DNA of 64,000 nucleotides from Chondrosia reniformis (taxonomy: Eukaryota > Porifera > Demospongiae > Chondrillida > Chondrillidae). Each line of letters opens with the position of its first letter. The first letter of the stretch is position 1. The translations under genes were made by a program, and so were the position numbers. The stretch is from positions 3,658,001 through 3,722,000 of the forward strand of contig OX359194.1 in assembly GCA_947172415.1 (NCBI GenBank), in the 5' to 3' direction. The notes below the pieces were generated by a model, which searched no databases, was not told the origin of the DNA, and saw only the letters and a program-made list of their open reading frames with translations. Positions 12,488 through 23,900 of the stretch are shown one piece after another.

Positions 12488-13010
12488 CAAATTTTGAAAA
12501 TATTTCAAATGGCGTTTTCTTTTAGGAAGTGGGCTGTCCAAGTTCCCTACGAAATTGACACTCCATTTATGTTTAACAGTTATTCCTGCTCCTTTTGTAA
12601 TTTGCATTGAGGCAGCATTAAAAGAAAAAAACATCCGCAGCCTGAGTGAACTGTCATTCAGCTTGCCTTTCTCCAACGGCAGAGTTGAGCAGATTTTCTC
12701 CGCTTTGAAGGTTATGAAGACTACCCGAAGAACGAATCTGCAGAGTGACACTCTCAATGACCTTCTTGAAATCTTCGTTGAAGGTCCTGCCTTGAGCTCC
12801 TTCAGCCCAGATCATGCAATTGAACTTTGGTGGTCAGACTGCAGCACTACCAGGAGGGTCCGTCAGCAGCCCAGGAAAGAGTATCGGCCACGAAACCCAG
12901 AAGTATCCAATGCCGAGCCCACACAAGGAGAACAAAAGGTGGAGCGTTTAATACTTGAGTTGTGGGATGAGTGGTTTCATGAATCGGAAAGTGGGGATGA
13001 GTCAGACTGA
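12488..13010 (+). pseudogene. hAT transposase C-terminal fragment (ZNF862-like)
   Basis: An open frame from about 12,582 reads VIPAPFVICIEAALKEKNI, then the hAT dimerisation signature LPFSNGRVEQIFSALKVMKT and TLNDLLEIFVEG, followed by an acidic tail ending at a TGA. A TTTTAG acceptor-like site at about 12,525 hints that the source gene was spliced. Only the C-terminal domain remains, and the MITE lies immediately upstream. Confidence 0.75.
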
Positions 13011-14060
13011 CTAACAGAACTTGTTTATATTTTTGTTCTGAAGTCACATGGCCAACTTCATATAGTCATTTATCTGTCACTGACAATTTGTTTAAAGCTA
13101 AAAGTATACGTCTACTGATTATTTACTGATCAAGCTGAAAAATTAGTGTCAGACCCTGTCCAACCATTTTTGGGAGTGGTCTGACACACTGTCTGACCAC
13201 TTTCAGAACATTATATTTGTCTCTGCATTTTCAGAAACAGCCACAAGCCTACCCCTGTTCACTTTAGACTGATTAAGTTAAACTGTTTCATGATAGCTTT
13301 CATTTTCAGAAGGTAGATCTAGCTGCCCACCTTCAACCATTTCCATTAGGCAATTGACAATTGTAACTTAGGTTCCCTTGCTATACTTCCTCAGAAGCTT
13401 GTGAATGACATATCCTGCAATAGATGGCATTTAATTCCACACTAGTAAATGGACGTCTATAGATGTCTTCCTCGGGTTGGCTTTTTGCTTGCTCAGTATG
13501 TTAAATTCTGCTCCAACAACACCAGTCAATAATCATTTGAACTAAGATATTGTCAAATTGAACTAAGCTGCAATGTTATCTTTTGACAAGTGATATTGAT
13601 GAATATCTTTCTTACAGAAGTGTGACTTAGATATATCCAGAAGCGTTTCCATTTGCACTAGAAACTGGGATAAATTCTGCAACTTATCCGATAAAATAAT
13701 ATTCACTTGTTCTAGAATGGTACTATGTCGTTCAGTCTCTATCTCAAACTGTTCTGACTTCCTAATTTCGATGAAAACGTCGAATAATTTTGGTAAACTT
13801 GGTTCTGCAGAACTATTCGCCATTGCATTAGCTATCAAGTCATTTTCAGGCTTCTGCGTACTGATTTATAAGTAGGGCGTACCTAGTAAAGAAAATAAAA
13901 TTATACGTACGTACTCAGATCAAACTTACATCACCAGAGTGATGTCATCAGCGGCAATCGAAAATTTCACGATTCGTCACCATATCGCCTGACCATCTCA
14001 ATCTATCAGCCTCTAACTGCGTTTGTTTGCGCTGTTTCCAATCCTGGTTACGTAGGTATA
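13011..14060. other. Intergenic, short hairpin only
   Basis: No gene recognised. An imperfect hairpin built on GTCAGACC...GGTCTGAC lies at about 13,148-13,188. A minus-strand open stretch at 13,563-13,838 (91 codons) has no motif I recognise. Confidence 0.4.
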
Positions 14061-14740
14061 CTAGGCAGATGCATTGCATTGTGGGGGCGAGCCTGAGCAA
14101 GAATATAAACGAAAGGTAGTAGGTAGCAGAAGCGTGAGGTAGCCCAGGATCGAGCTGTGAAGGAGCTGGAGAGACTACAAGACAAGAATGCCATGTGCAT
14201 GTATGGGTGTGAAGGAGCTGGAAAGGATGCGAGATGAGTGTTACCAGAAGACATGCATAGGGTTGAGTGGGGATGCATGTATATAGGGGTTGGAGAATAG
14301 TAAAAGGTCCATGCATGGTGTGGAGTGTAAGGAGTGAAAAGGCCCATGTAAAGAGCAGAGGAGTGCGGATGCAGATAGATATGGGGAGCCAGCTCAGCAG
14401 GATGCTGTGAATGTCAAGCTGGAGCTAGAGAGAGCATTAAGGTTGAAGCGAGAATTTGTGCTGATCTTCGCGATGGCGCTCCTGAAAACGTTTTGTGTGG
14501 GTAAGGTTGGCAAGTACTCTTTATTTTGTGCGCTTAACCAACCGTTTTAAGCTTTTCGCAGTGAATATTCAATCTGTTCACAATCGGCGGCCATTTTGGT
14601 TTTGTAAATAGAAACACACGGTAAGCTGTACGGCATATATATATATACATAACAAGTTACAATATAAATATATATATATATATATATAGACAAAATCGCC
14701 GTTCAACTGCCTAGTGTGGGGCTCACTCAGATTCGCCCCA
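14061..14740 (+). repeat. Terminally conserved repeat element, copy 1
   Basis: Begins CTAGGCAGATGCATTGCATT then GGGGGCGAGCCTGAGC. Ends with GACAAAATCGCCGTTCAACT and CTAGTGTGGGGCTCACTCAG...GCCCC. The GC-rich blocks at the two ends are inverted relative to each other. Its interior matches copy 3 (27,508-29,748, minus) at several places, for example GGTAGCAGAAGC, CTCAGCAGGATGCTGTG, GGTAAGGTTGGCAAGTACTC and GGCGGCCATTTT. No coding capacity recognised. Confidence 0.65.
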
Positions 14741-14750
14741 ATAATATAAA

Positions 14751-15520
14751 CTAGGCAGATGGCTAATCATCATGGGGGGAGCCTGAGCTGAGGCAGTCGT
14801 GCAAATAGAATACGTATAAGCGTGCGAATTGCATCCCCGTAATGCCAAATTGAAAAAGGAGGCATGACAGCGTCTAGTCTTGTGAACGTGAACCAGACCC
14901 TTTGCAGTTCTTCGAACCTTTCAAGGGTGTGGTTCACGAGGCTATATATGACGGCCTTGGCACTAAATGAGTCTAGATAGTCACAGGAAGGGTGTTAACT
15001 AGTCAGCGCATTTGCACAGAGTTAGCGCAGGGTCACAAGGTGCAAGTGTGAGATAGTTCTGGACTGAAGAGGACTGTGTTAGCAATAACCAGCAAGTCTA
15101 GCGAGATGGATGTGTAGGAGGTGTGCAAGACGAAAGGAGAGACTGTATATGGAATGATCATTGGCGAGTTGTCCCCTACGCTCCTCTCTGTGCTCGGATG
15201 ATTCTACTGTAGAAGGAACCCTTGTATGTTGCGCCGAATCCATGGTCGATAGTAAATTTGACTGCTGGACCATGAAATATTTTCCGCAGCTCAGCAAAAT
15301 GGATGCTGACAAAAGGGAATTAGCACCACATATCCAACCCTACAAAAGAGGGCATGTCATGGCTATTTAGGACACATACGGGGGCGTAAGACATACGGCA
15401 CATGTATATAAATACAGTACAAGTTATATTTATATACAGTGCAAGTTACAGTATACTATATATATATAGACAAAATCGCCGTTCAAGTGCCTAGTGTGGG
15501 GCTCGCTCAGGCTCGCCCCA
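14751..15520 (+). repeat. Terminally conserved repeat element, copy 2
   Basis: Starts 10 bp after copy 1 with the same CTAGGCAGATG...GGGGGGAGCCTGAGC head. It ends with the same GACAAAATCGCCGTTCAA tail and GGGGCTCGCTCAGGCTCGCCCC. Its interior looks largely unrelated to copies 1 and 3, so it may be a deletion/insertion derivative that kept only the ends. Confidence 0.6.
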
Positions 15521-15535
15521 ATAATTCATATGACT

Positions 15536-16205
15536 CCAGGAAAGGACCTAACAACAGAATGGGCATAGTATCATAAAGTTTAGGGTATAAAACTCATTTT
15601 AAATTAAGGGATTTTTCATTTATGTCTCCTTTTGGTAGAAAACAGAGGACAAAATTTGCATATAAAATGCCATAGGACTATAGAAACACTATTGAAAATT
15701 TATATTGAAACCAAGTGTTATATTGATACAAATAATCAATTGGTCAGATCACTATGAAACCGACATATATCACGGTACATATGTATGACAAACGTCTGGC
15801 GAAATATTACTTAATATAAGTTGCAAAATAATCCAGATATAATGAAGAATGCAAGCTTACGATTGTGCAATCTGGTGATGTATTGTGATGTTTCCAACAC
15901 TCTCATAAGTCGCTCCGTACATATTTATGGATTTTCATGTGACGTGAAAACGTCACCGACTCGTTGCTAAAGAATATCATCCTTTTTGTGAACGTCCATG
16001 ACAAGTCCACGCTCTCCTATGAGAAGGAGTTACCGAATATGCGAGTGTATACGTTTTCGTCAAGTTTGAGGCAGAGTTGTCCCTATATTGATGCAATAGA
16101 AATTCATTTAGGTGGCCGTAATAAAACTTTGGTAATTTAACCTTTCTCTTCTCTACTTATGTTTTTTGTTCATATTTTTACTTGTCCGTGTATAGGAATA
16201 TAGAG
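15536..16205 (+). repeat. Direct repeat R2, copy 1
   Basis: About 670 bp starting CATATGACTCCAGGAAAGGA and ending near GTGTATAGGAATATAGAGTG. It aligns along its whole length with 17,270-18,000, sharing TTTAGGGTATAAAACTCATT and GCATATAAAATGCCATAG. Followed by R1-type sequence, so the pair looks like a tandem duplication of an R2+R1 unit rather than LTRs. Confidence 0.7.
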
Positions 16206-16230
16206 TGTTTGTTGCGATCATTATGAGATT

Positions 16231-16368
16231 AAAGCCTTGTTGAGCATCAGTAACATGAATTTACTAATTTCCTACTTGATATTCCCATTTCTGTATTACC
16301 GATGAAGACCTCCGGGTTGAAACGTCCAGAATTAGTAAATTTATGTTACTGACGTTCAACAAGGCTTT
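16231..16368 (+). mobile_element. Short inverted-repeat element carrying a hammerhead motif
   Basis: Arms at 16,231-16,270 (AAAGCCTTGTTGAGCATCAG...) and 16,330-16,368 (...CGTTCAACAAGGCTTT) are reverse complements with two or three mismatches over about 39 bp. The loop carries a hammerhead-like core. The element interrupts the R2-R1 junction that is uninterrupted in the second tandem unit (around 18,000), which marks it as a later insertion. Confidence 0.6.
16285..16331 (+). ncRNA. Hammerhead ribozyme motif, slightly degenerate
   Basis: Core reads CCGATGA (canonical CUGAUGA with one change), helix II GACC/GGTT, GAAAC, GUC cleavage triplet, then CAGAA. TTCTG six bases upstream of the core is the complement of CAGAA, giving a displaced helix I. 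The ACGU after GAA is self-complementary, as in hammerheads that act as dimers. The U-to-C core change probably lowers or abolishes activity. Confidence 0.45.
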
Positions 16369-16429
16369 ATTCTTATCCATGTGTGTACGTTTTCCATGTA
16401 TGCATACAGTAGAATCTCATGACATAAGT

Positions 16430-17210
16430 GCTCATAGTGAATGTCTAATTATAGTGAAGTAATTGCTGGCTAATTACACTCAAGTACATTACATATATAA
16501 AATATTAAAATTACAATCAAGTATTACACAGTACAAGTTACAACTTTAAGAGGTCCAAGTGATTATACAATGTTGAAATTACAATCGAGTACTAGCTATG
16601 TATGCAGTGCAAGGTACAAATTTAAAGCGATCCCAGGGATCCCTAGGATAATCAGTATTTTAAACAGTTTAAGACTTTAGTCACACTGTTTGCAGGCTTT
16701 GAAATCCTCAACTACTGCATATAGAGTAGTAGTTAATTGATACACATCATCCAATTGCAAGTTAGAACACATTGCCTACCAATTACCTCACACCTTAGTA
16801 TAGACTGAAGATGATGCATCTGCACACCATATATCAACAAAGGTTCTAGTCTTAAAGGGGTCTCAGCTAATAACCACAGCAGATTTAATTGGCCTTGTGA
16901 GGGAGCTAAGAATACTGACGGTTGGTTGCATGCATTTGCATAATCAACAGGGTTAGAGACCATTTTGTAACTTGTACACAAGGGACATCATATGAAAAAG
17001 CTAAGATACCATTTTCCAACATGCTATATGCCTATTCTCTAAAAGAGCCTATAGGGGAACTAAACCTGAAGAGAGCTTTCGATGAATATACAGGAGTGAC
17101 TGTATCAACTAGTACTCCCTATGCAGTAGTTGAGGATTTCAAAGCCTGCAAACAGTGTGACTAAAGTCTTGAACTGTTTAAAATAATCTATATATATATA
17201 TACATTGCAA
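16430..17210. repeat. Repeat R1 with internal palindrome
   Basis: The segments around 16,660-16,745 and 17,100-17,190 are reverse complements (ATTTTAAACAGTTTAAGACT ... AAAGTCTTGAACTGTTTAAAAT, with GAGGATTTCAAAGCCTGCA between). Related copies occur at 18,010-19,170, 21,800-22,560, 36,880-37,110 and 53,340-53,640. No protein is encoded; open frames at 16,733-16,981 and 16,922-17,164 are repeat by-products. Confidence 0.65.
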
Positions 17211-17269
17211 GTTACAGTATACTAAGGTAATCTAAATAATATAACATAATATAATTAAATAGTTCATAT

Positions 17270-18000
17270 GGTTCCAAGTCCAAGAAAGGACCTAGAAAAC
17301 AGAATGGGTGTATTATCATAAAGTTTAGGGTATAAAACTCATTTTAAAATAAGGAATTTTTCATTTAGGCCTCCGTTTGTTAGAAAACAGATGACAAAGT
17401 CTGCATATAAAATGCCATAGCCCTATAGAAAACCTATGGGAAATTTACATTGAAACCATGTATTATATTGATAAACATTTTCAATTGGTCAGATAACTCT
17501 AAAACCAACATATATCATGTTACATGTGTATGAAAAAGGTCTGGCAAAGTTTTGCTTAATTAAATGAGCAAAATAATCAGAATGTAAAGAAGAATTCAAG
17601 GTTACAATTGTGCAATCTGGTGATGTTTATGATTTCACTCTAGTGCGTCACCAACACCTCTCGTATGTCGCTCTGTACACATTTAGTGAATCTTGTGACG
17701 TTCCGAAATCGTTACCACCTCGTTGCTAAAGACGATCATCCCTTTTGTGAACGGCTATGAAAAGTCGACACTCTCCTGCAAGAAGGAGCTACCAAATAAG
17801 TGAGTTGTAGCGAAGGTTAGATAAAGCATATTTGTATTATGTTCCCGTTAAGTTTGAGGAAGAATTGTCCCTATATTGATGCAAAAGAAATTCATTTAGT
17901 CGACCGTCTTAAAACTTTGGTAATTTAAGCTCTGTCTTCTCTTCTTATGTTTTTGTTCATATTTTTACTTGTAATTGTCCATGTGTAGGAATAAGGAGTG
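17270..18000 (+). repeat. Direct repeat R2, copy 2
   Basis: Second copy of the R2 unit (starts CATATGGTTCCAAGTCC, ends GTGTAGGAATAAGGAGTGTT). It carries roughly 60 bp of insertions relative to copy 1. R1 sequence follows directly, without the hammerhead hairpin seen after copy 1. Confidence 0.7.
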
Positions 18001-18009
18001 TTCTATATT

Positions 18010-19170
18010 ATGCATGTTAAAATACAATCAAGTCCTACACGGTGCAAGTTACAAACTTATACACGGATGCAAGTGACTCCCAAGATAATCACACTGAGGT
18101 ATATAACATAATACGGATGCAAATGACTCCCAAAATAATCACAATCAGGTGATCAAGACTTTAGCCACACTGAAATTCTGAAATAAATTAAAGGCCACCA
18201 GCCTTTTTGTCCCTGTGTGCAAGCTACCAAATCATCTCAAACCCTATTGTTCATGTGAACGCATGTAAGCAACCAACAGTTCTCCTAGCTAACACTCTAG
18301 GCAAGCATGATACTGGAATTTTTGCTGATAATGGCATGCAGATGCATCATCTTCAGTCTATACTGAGATGTGAAAAGGTAATTAGAAATTCCACTCATTC
18401 ATCCTTCAATCTCTCACACATATTATATTGCACATCTTCCACCTTCCCAAAATCACACTCCTCAAATGTTCTCTCCTCTCTCTCAAGACCCCTCCACCTT
18501 CGACATTCATTCTTGAGTGGGGCTGTCCCACCCATGATCATCATCATCATCTGTCTCTTACCCTTATCTGCCACATCTAAACGTCGAGATTCACCACCTT
18601 TCTCCTTCAAAAGTTTCAACAAGGCCAACTTGGTTTCGTGGCCAGTTCACTATCCCTTTCATCTTCCACCTTCCTTCTCGTGCAAGCCTGTAACATCATT
18701 GTAATTTCTCTACACGACAGCCCTTTTACTTCCTTGGCACCAATTATAAAAAGGCATTGTCCTTTTATGTCCTTGTGTAAAAGTTACAAAATGGTCTCTA
18801 ACCCTGTTGATTATGCAAATGCATGCAATCAATTAAACATCGGTATTCTTAACTCCCTCACAAGGCAAATCAAATCTGCTGTGGTTATTAGCTGAGACCC
18901 CTTTAAGACTGGAACCTTTGTTGATATATGGCATTCAGATGCATCATCTTCAATCTATACTAAGGTGTGAAAAGGTAATTGGTAGGCCATGTGTTCTACC
19001 TTGCAATTGGATGATCTGTATCAACTACTACTCTATATGCAGTAGTTGAGGATTTCAAAGCCTGCAACAGTGTGACTAAAGTCTTGTACTGTTTAAAATA
19101 CTGATTATCCTAGGGGTCACTTGGACCTCTTAAATTTGTAACTTGTACTGTGTAGTACTTGATTGTAAGT
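18010..19170. repeat. Repeat R1, second unit
   Basis: Contains two partial R1 modules (about 18,190-18,380 and 18,740-19,170), the second in inverted orientation to the 16,430-16,980 copy. Both share GATGCATCATCTTCA and CAAATGCATGCAA. The 18,207-18,704 open frame falls across the repeat and a pyrimidine-rich stretch and is not supported as a gene. Confidence 0.6.
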
Positions 19171-19194
19171 TTAATGTTTTCTATCCGTAACATG

Positions 19195-19450
19195 AAGCCA
19201 TATATAAATTGTGTTGTGAAAACACCGCGGGCAGCCCCTAAAAATCCTTTATCTAAAATGAGTAAGCTTTATTCTAGGTCTGTCCTTATGAATTAACATA
19301 CGAGTTGATAGGCTACTATTATAACACTTAATTAATATATATTTATTATATATTATATATTTATTTTTACATTCAGGAAGCTTTTATGTCGTTATTTCGA
19401 GTGTGTGGGCCGCTAGTTTTTAAACTCGAAAAACTTTTAACTTGTTCTTT
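19195..19450. repeat. Remnant of the 45-kb foldback family
   Basis: Contains TAACATGAAGCCATA, GGCAGCCCCTAA and CATTCAGGAAGCTTTT...GTCG, then a stretch ending TTTTTAAACTCGAAAAACTT. These occur in the same order as blocks of the palindrome arms at 45,117-46,170, so this is a decayed solo arm. Confidence 0.55.
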
Positions 19451-20948
19451 TGTTAATCCTTGGCTCCCTATGCCTATGCCTATGCGTATGTGCGCCATGC
19501 ATATACTGCCATGGAACTTGGCCTTGTGATTAAATAAAATATGTTGCAATGTCATCATGTAAACAGACTGCATATTGGGTGCAAGTATTTGAACCAACCA
19601 TCAAGAGGTTGGTCACTCCACTTTCGCTAGTAGCTCTCCAGTCTCCTGGAGTTATTTCCTCATTACTACCTAAAGAATCAATGGTGTTACTTGGAGAATA
19701 CCTTTGAAAATTTGCTAGCATATAACTTTCATATTGTTAAATGAAATTTTGGAGGCAAAAGTGGTTTTGCCTATGACAGCAACTTTAACTGGTCAAGCAT
19801 GAACAGGTATCCTATAAAGATCCTCCACCTCATTGCCAGGATTCCATGCAAATGTATTTTCAGCTGATTCTTACACAGGACAATCTGTAAGTTCAGATTC
19901 TTGATTCTTTAGGTACATTTGTCTGGGTGTACTCTTAATATGTATATGTGATTTCAAAGGGAAGTCCTAATCTCAAAGAAATAAATATGGTGCAGTCATA
20001 GTATATCCTTGAATTAAATAACAAATGGGGTTGGCAAACCTAATTGATCGGATTCCATATATATTGAAATTTGCAAACATTCTTCCATGACCACGTATGA
20101 TAGTCTCATCATTTAACTAAAAGCATCTTAGAAATATTCACTTAGGCATTTCAGTGTGACATTTACATAAAATGTTTGTGCTTCACCCTAGCTATTTAAA
20201 TAAATGTTTTATAGTGGAGAGCTGTGGTTTTATAGTTACAAAATGACCAAATGTTTCTACAGGTTTAGAGATATAGTTTGAATTAGGGTTAGAGCTATAT
20301 ATAGGCAAACTAGATGATATTTTTGTGCTTTCCTTTAGGTTATATACTTCAGACATTTTGCCTGACAGTTTAAACAAATCTGACTGCGTATAGATGAAAT
20401 GGAAGTTGACTGTTGAAGTTTAATGTGTCGTCAACAGCAGTATCCATATGGTTCTCAAATGCTATTTTTCAAGTTTGTGCAAAATACACAGGGCAAACCA
20501 GACAAATTGCTGCACATAAGGTAGTCCAAACAGGAGACAAGAGCAATAGACATACTGTTCATTGTAGGGATAGACAAAGATTTTACTTGGAATTAGGACA
20601 GGCTTACTTATGGGGAGAATAATTGGCACAGTAGTAGGGAGTTTGATATCATGGTAATCATATAAGGAGCATACCAAATTACACTTAATGGGAATGGCTC
20701 ATTACATGATCAACTATAGAGATTTGTTGTCTTCTACCAGCAGTGCTATCCCTACTTCTTTTTAAACATTTCAAATTTTACAATATTTTGTAATGCATAT
20801 GTAAGTTGCTCTTACTATAAGAAAAATATAAATAATATCTATGTTTGACTCACAATACCTATGGCTAATGGTAAAATAAAGTGCATATCTATTATATTAG
20901 ATACTATAGTAAAATGAAATACGTACATAGAAATACTCTGTATAGTAG
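19451..20948. other. ACC 3' flank, no gene recognised
   Basis: Immediately downstream of the ACC stop on the minus strand. I found no canonical AATAAA within the first 150 bases; weak variants exist. Small open frames here (for example 19,530-19,721 and 20,192-20,377) lack motifs or splice context. Confidence 0.4.
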
Positions 20949-23900
20949 TTATACGATGGACGCTGGAGACGCCTTCAGAAGCTGAATACATTCACTTCTC
21001 TGTTCACTGTTCATCTGGCTAATCAGCTCCATCACTACATCCATGGTAACCTCCGGACGTGAACTGATTAAGCTGTCAATTACAAACAGACATATGAAGG
21101 AAATGAAGCATGTTATATAGAGGTGGATGCTTACAAGAATATATACAAAACTTATGCTAACATATATGATTATTGGCTGGTAATGTCCTGCATCCAAGGC
21201 ACCATCAAGACAGAGAGTCATAAGCACTCCTCAAGACTTTCTTTTTTGGACTTTGAGCAGGAAAGAGAGGAGAGTAGCCCCTATTGTTTCTCATAACCTC
21301 TTAATATGGTAATTATAAGTTAGCAATGATAACAGCTTTAAAAAAACAAGTAATTTGAGTTAGAAACTCATGGCCACCCAGGGGTGGTTGACTCCAGTAA
21401 CTTGAATGATCACAAGATCTACATAATACACTGTATATCTATGTTAATACAAGAAATGTAATTGGCCAATGTAGGGTCCTGTGTGCTAATTTTCTGATGA
21501 ACATTATTGAAAGTGATTTTAAGAGATTTATAAAATTAGGTTTCTAATACTTAGAAACAGAGACCAAACTTATAGTAAAGGAAATGCTATAGTATAGTAG
21601 TAAAATGTACAATTTACATGGGAAATGTGTGAGTTGAATGCAAATTCAAAATGTCCTAATCTCTCAGTGGTTGTAATGTTTTTCTTTTATAATTGCATGA
21701 GTTTAGACGAAAACATATTTTGTCAAGGTTGCCCACAAATTAATACTTTTAGAGGAGCAAGTTGACTATATCTTCTGTACTTAAATATTAAATATTGTTT
21801 TACTCGCTGTATTGCAATGCCCATCATAAAAAGCACACATGAGTGCTAACTCCAAACTGGACACTGAGATATTGAGATCATCACACTTATGCATAGAGCA
21901 ATAACCTAAGAATCCTAGGCCATACAACATGGCTTAGCAATTACATTTTCACACTACAAAAACTCTTTTAGGTCCTATGTATTACATCCCTTCTAAAAAG
22001 AGTCAGTCTTTTTAAAGGGTATCAGCTAATAACCAGAGCAGATCTGATGTACTCTGAGAGCAAGGAGCTTTCACTTCATTCACCATACATTTATATGCAT
22101 TGCTTCCGAGGTTAAAGATATCTTGCTCAAATTAAGGCATGAAAGTCTCTACAGGACAAAAATCACAAAATGCAATCTGTACAAACTGTAAGCTATTGCT
22201 TTATTAAGAGTTGTGAGGGATCATCTTATCCAACTGGTTGTTAGCCACTATCAACCACAGGAGAGCTGGGTAAATCTATGAGTAGTCAAAGTGATCATCA
22301 AACCATTGATGATGTTAAAACTTTGGTATTTTAAACCTGTGTATTCACGTTAAAAAGAGGTTGGTGCAAATGTAATGAAACTTCAAGGTCTTCACTTCCT
22401 CTCAAAGTATATTTTGTCTGCTATTATAGTTAACTGGGACTGTTTAGAGAGATTAATGTAGTAGTAGAACTGTAGCTTAAAGGTGCAAAAATGTAATTGA
22501 TAAGCCATTTGATCTAGCTTAGTTATAAGTGTGAAAATGGCAATGTCTCTATGTCCAGTTTATGGTAAACTTTCATGCCATATTTGCTATCAATATAAAT
22601 ACACTGTACGTTTAGTACACTCCAATGGCAACCCAACCCCACCTTCCCCATTTTCAGCAAAGTAGAGACTGATAAAAATTTCTGCTATTTCAATCTCCTA
22701 AAAATACTGGTATGGTAAAAATTTGGTATTTTAAGGTAGGTTTCATGTAAAAATTGGGCTCAGCATAAAAGATGGTGAAACAGGATGATGCAAAAGAGTT
22801 TACCTTTTAATTTCCTGAACTACTCTGGCTTTTTTAATTAACTCTATATTTTGTGCTATTAAAGATGTTGTAGGGTCCTCCTCATTTAGTTCCTCTTGTA
22901 TCCAGGAAACAACAGCTTCATTGTTGTGCCACAGGTAGGCCTATACATATACATAACAAACACTAGAATCACATTTTACTAACTATGTGAATCAGGTGAG
23001 ATGGTTCACCTTTCAATAATCTATTTGCCTAAGGAAAAAGTTTGAGGGTCTAATACTTCATCAACTGTTTCTTCCCCAAGCATTTACTTGCATGATCAAG
23101 AACGACACTGAAACCCATATAATTAAAATATAAAATGATGAACCATCTCTGATATACACAAATGGATTGCTAGAATATGGTTTGGTAAGGATTTGACTTG
23201 TATTATAGAGGTTGACTATTCAAGAAAACCCTGTTGCAACAATTATTTATGTATTGGTGTGCCTCTTATCCTCCTGTGGCTACCTTTCGGAGAGTTCAGT
23301 GTACCAATTAGAAAACATAAAGGGATAGTGTGAAATCATTCACCTGGTGTTTATATAGGCATTACATCAAATGATAATACTTACATTGACAGTTCCTTTG
23401 CATTCAGCAAACCACCTTCTCAGCATTGATCCAGCTTGTCCATGACTCAGTGACCTGAAAGACACAAACTCCAATATAAATTGTTCCTGAAATACATTCT
23501 ATGCTAAGAATGCAACCTGACTTGTTGACACTTTGAATCTTCTTAATAACTTCCAATTCAGCTAGCAGTCGCCTTACTCTCCAATAAAAAAATTTTCTTG
23601 AACTTTTCCACTCCAACACATCCTATAACAAAAATGTAAAAAATTGTAATGAAATTACAATGCTACACAAAAAGTGCTTTATGTGAATGTGGGAATATTT
23701 TAGCTCATATTTATGATACTATGTTACCTACTCACTGAGATGACTGCTTTCTCCAACATTCTCCCGGGTGTATCATGAAGATCTGCAAAGTGAACTGCAA
23801 CCTGATGATACATTGGAGCTAAGAGATCTTCTCTAGCTTTTAACTGTCTCTCTACTAGCTCTCTCTCTTCCTTGGTGAGACCAGACTGCTTGCTATGCTT

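Noticed and set aside
13148-13188. GTCAGACC hairpin as a transposon end
   Set aside because: No second copy or target duplication nearby; it could be chance.
14640-14690. TA-dinucleotide tract as a promoter element
   Set aside because: Plain microsatellite; similar TATA tracts occur throughout and no gene follows.
15536-18000. R2 direct repeats read as LTRs of a retrotransposon
   Set aside because: No TG...CA ends, primer-binding site or polypurine tract seen. The R1 sequence after each copy indicates a tandem duplication.
18207-18704. 165-codon plus-strand frame
   Set aside because: Runs across R1 repeat sequence into a pyrimidine-rich tract. The same peptide-like phrases recur in both orientations elsewhere as repeat by-products.
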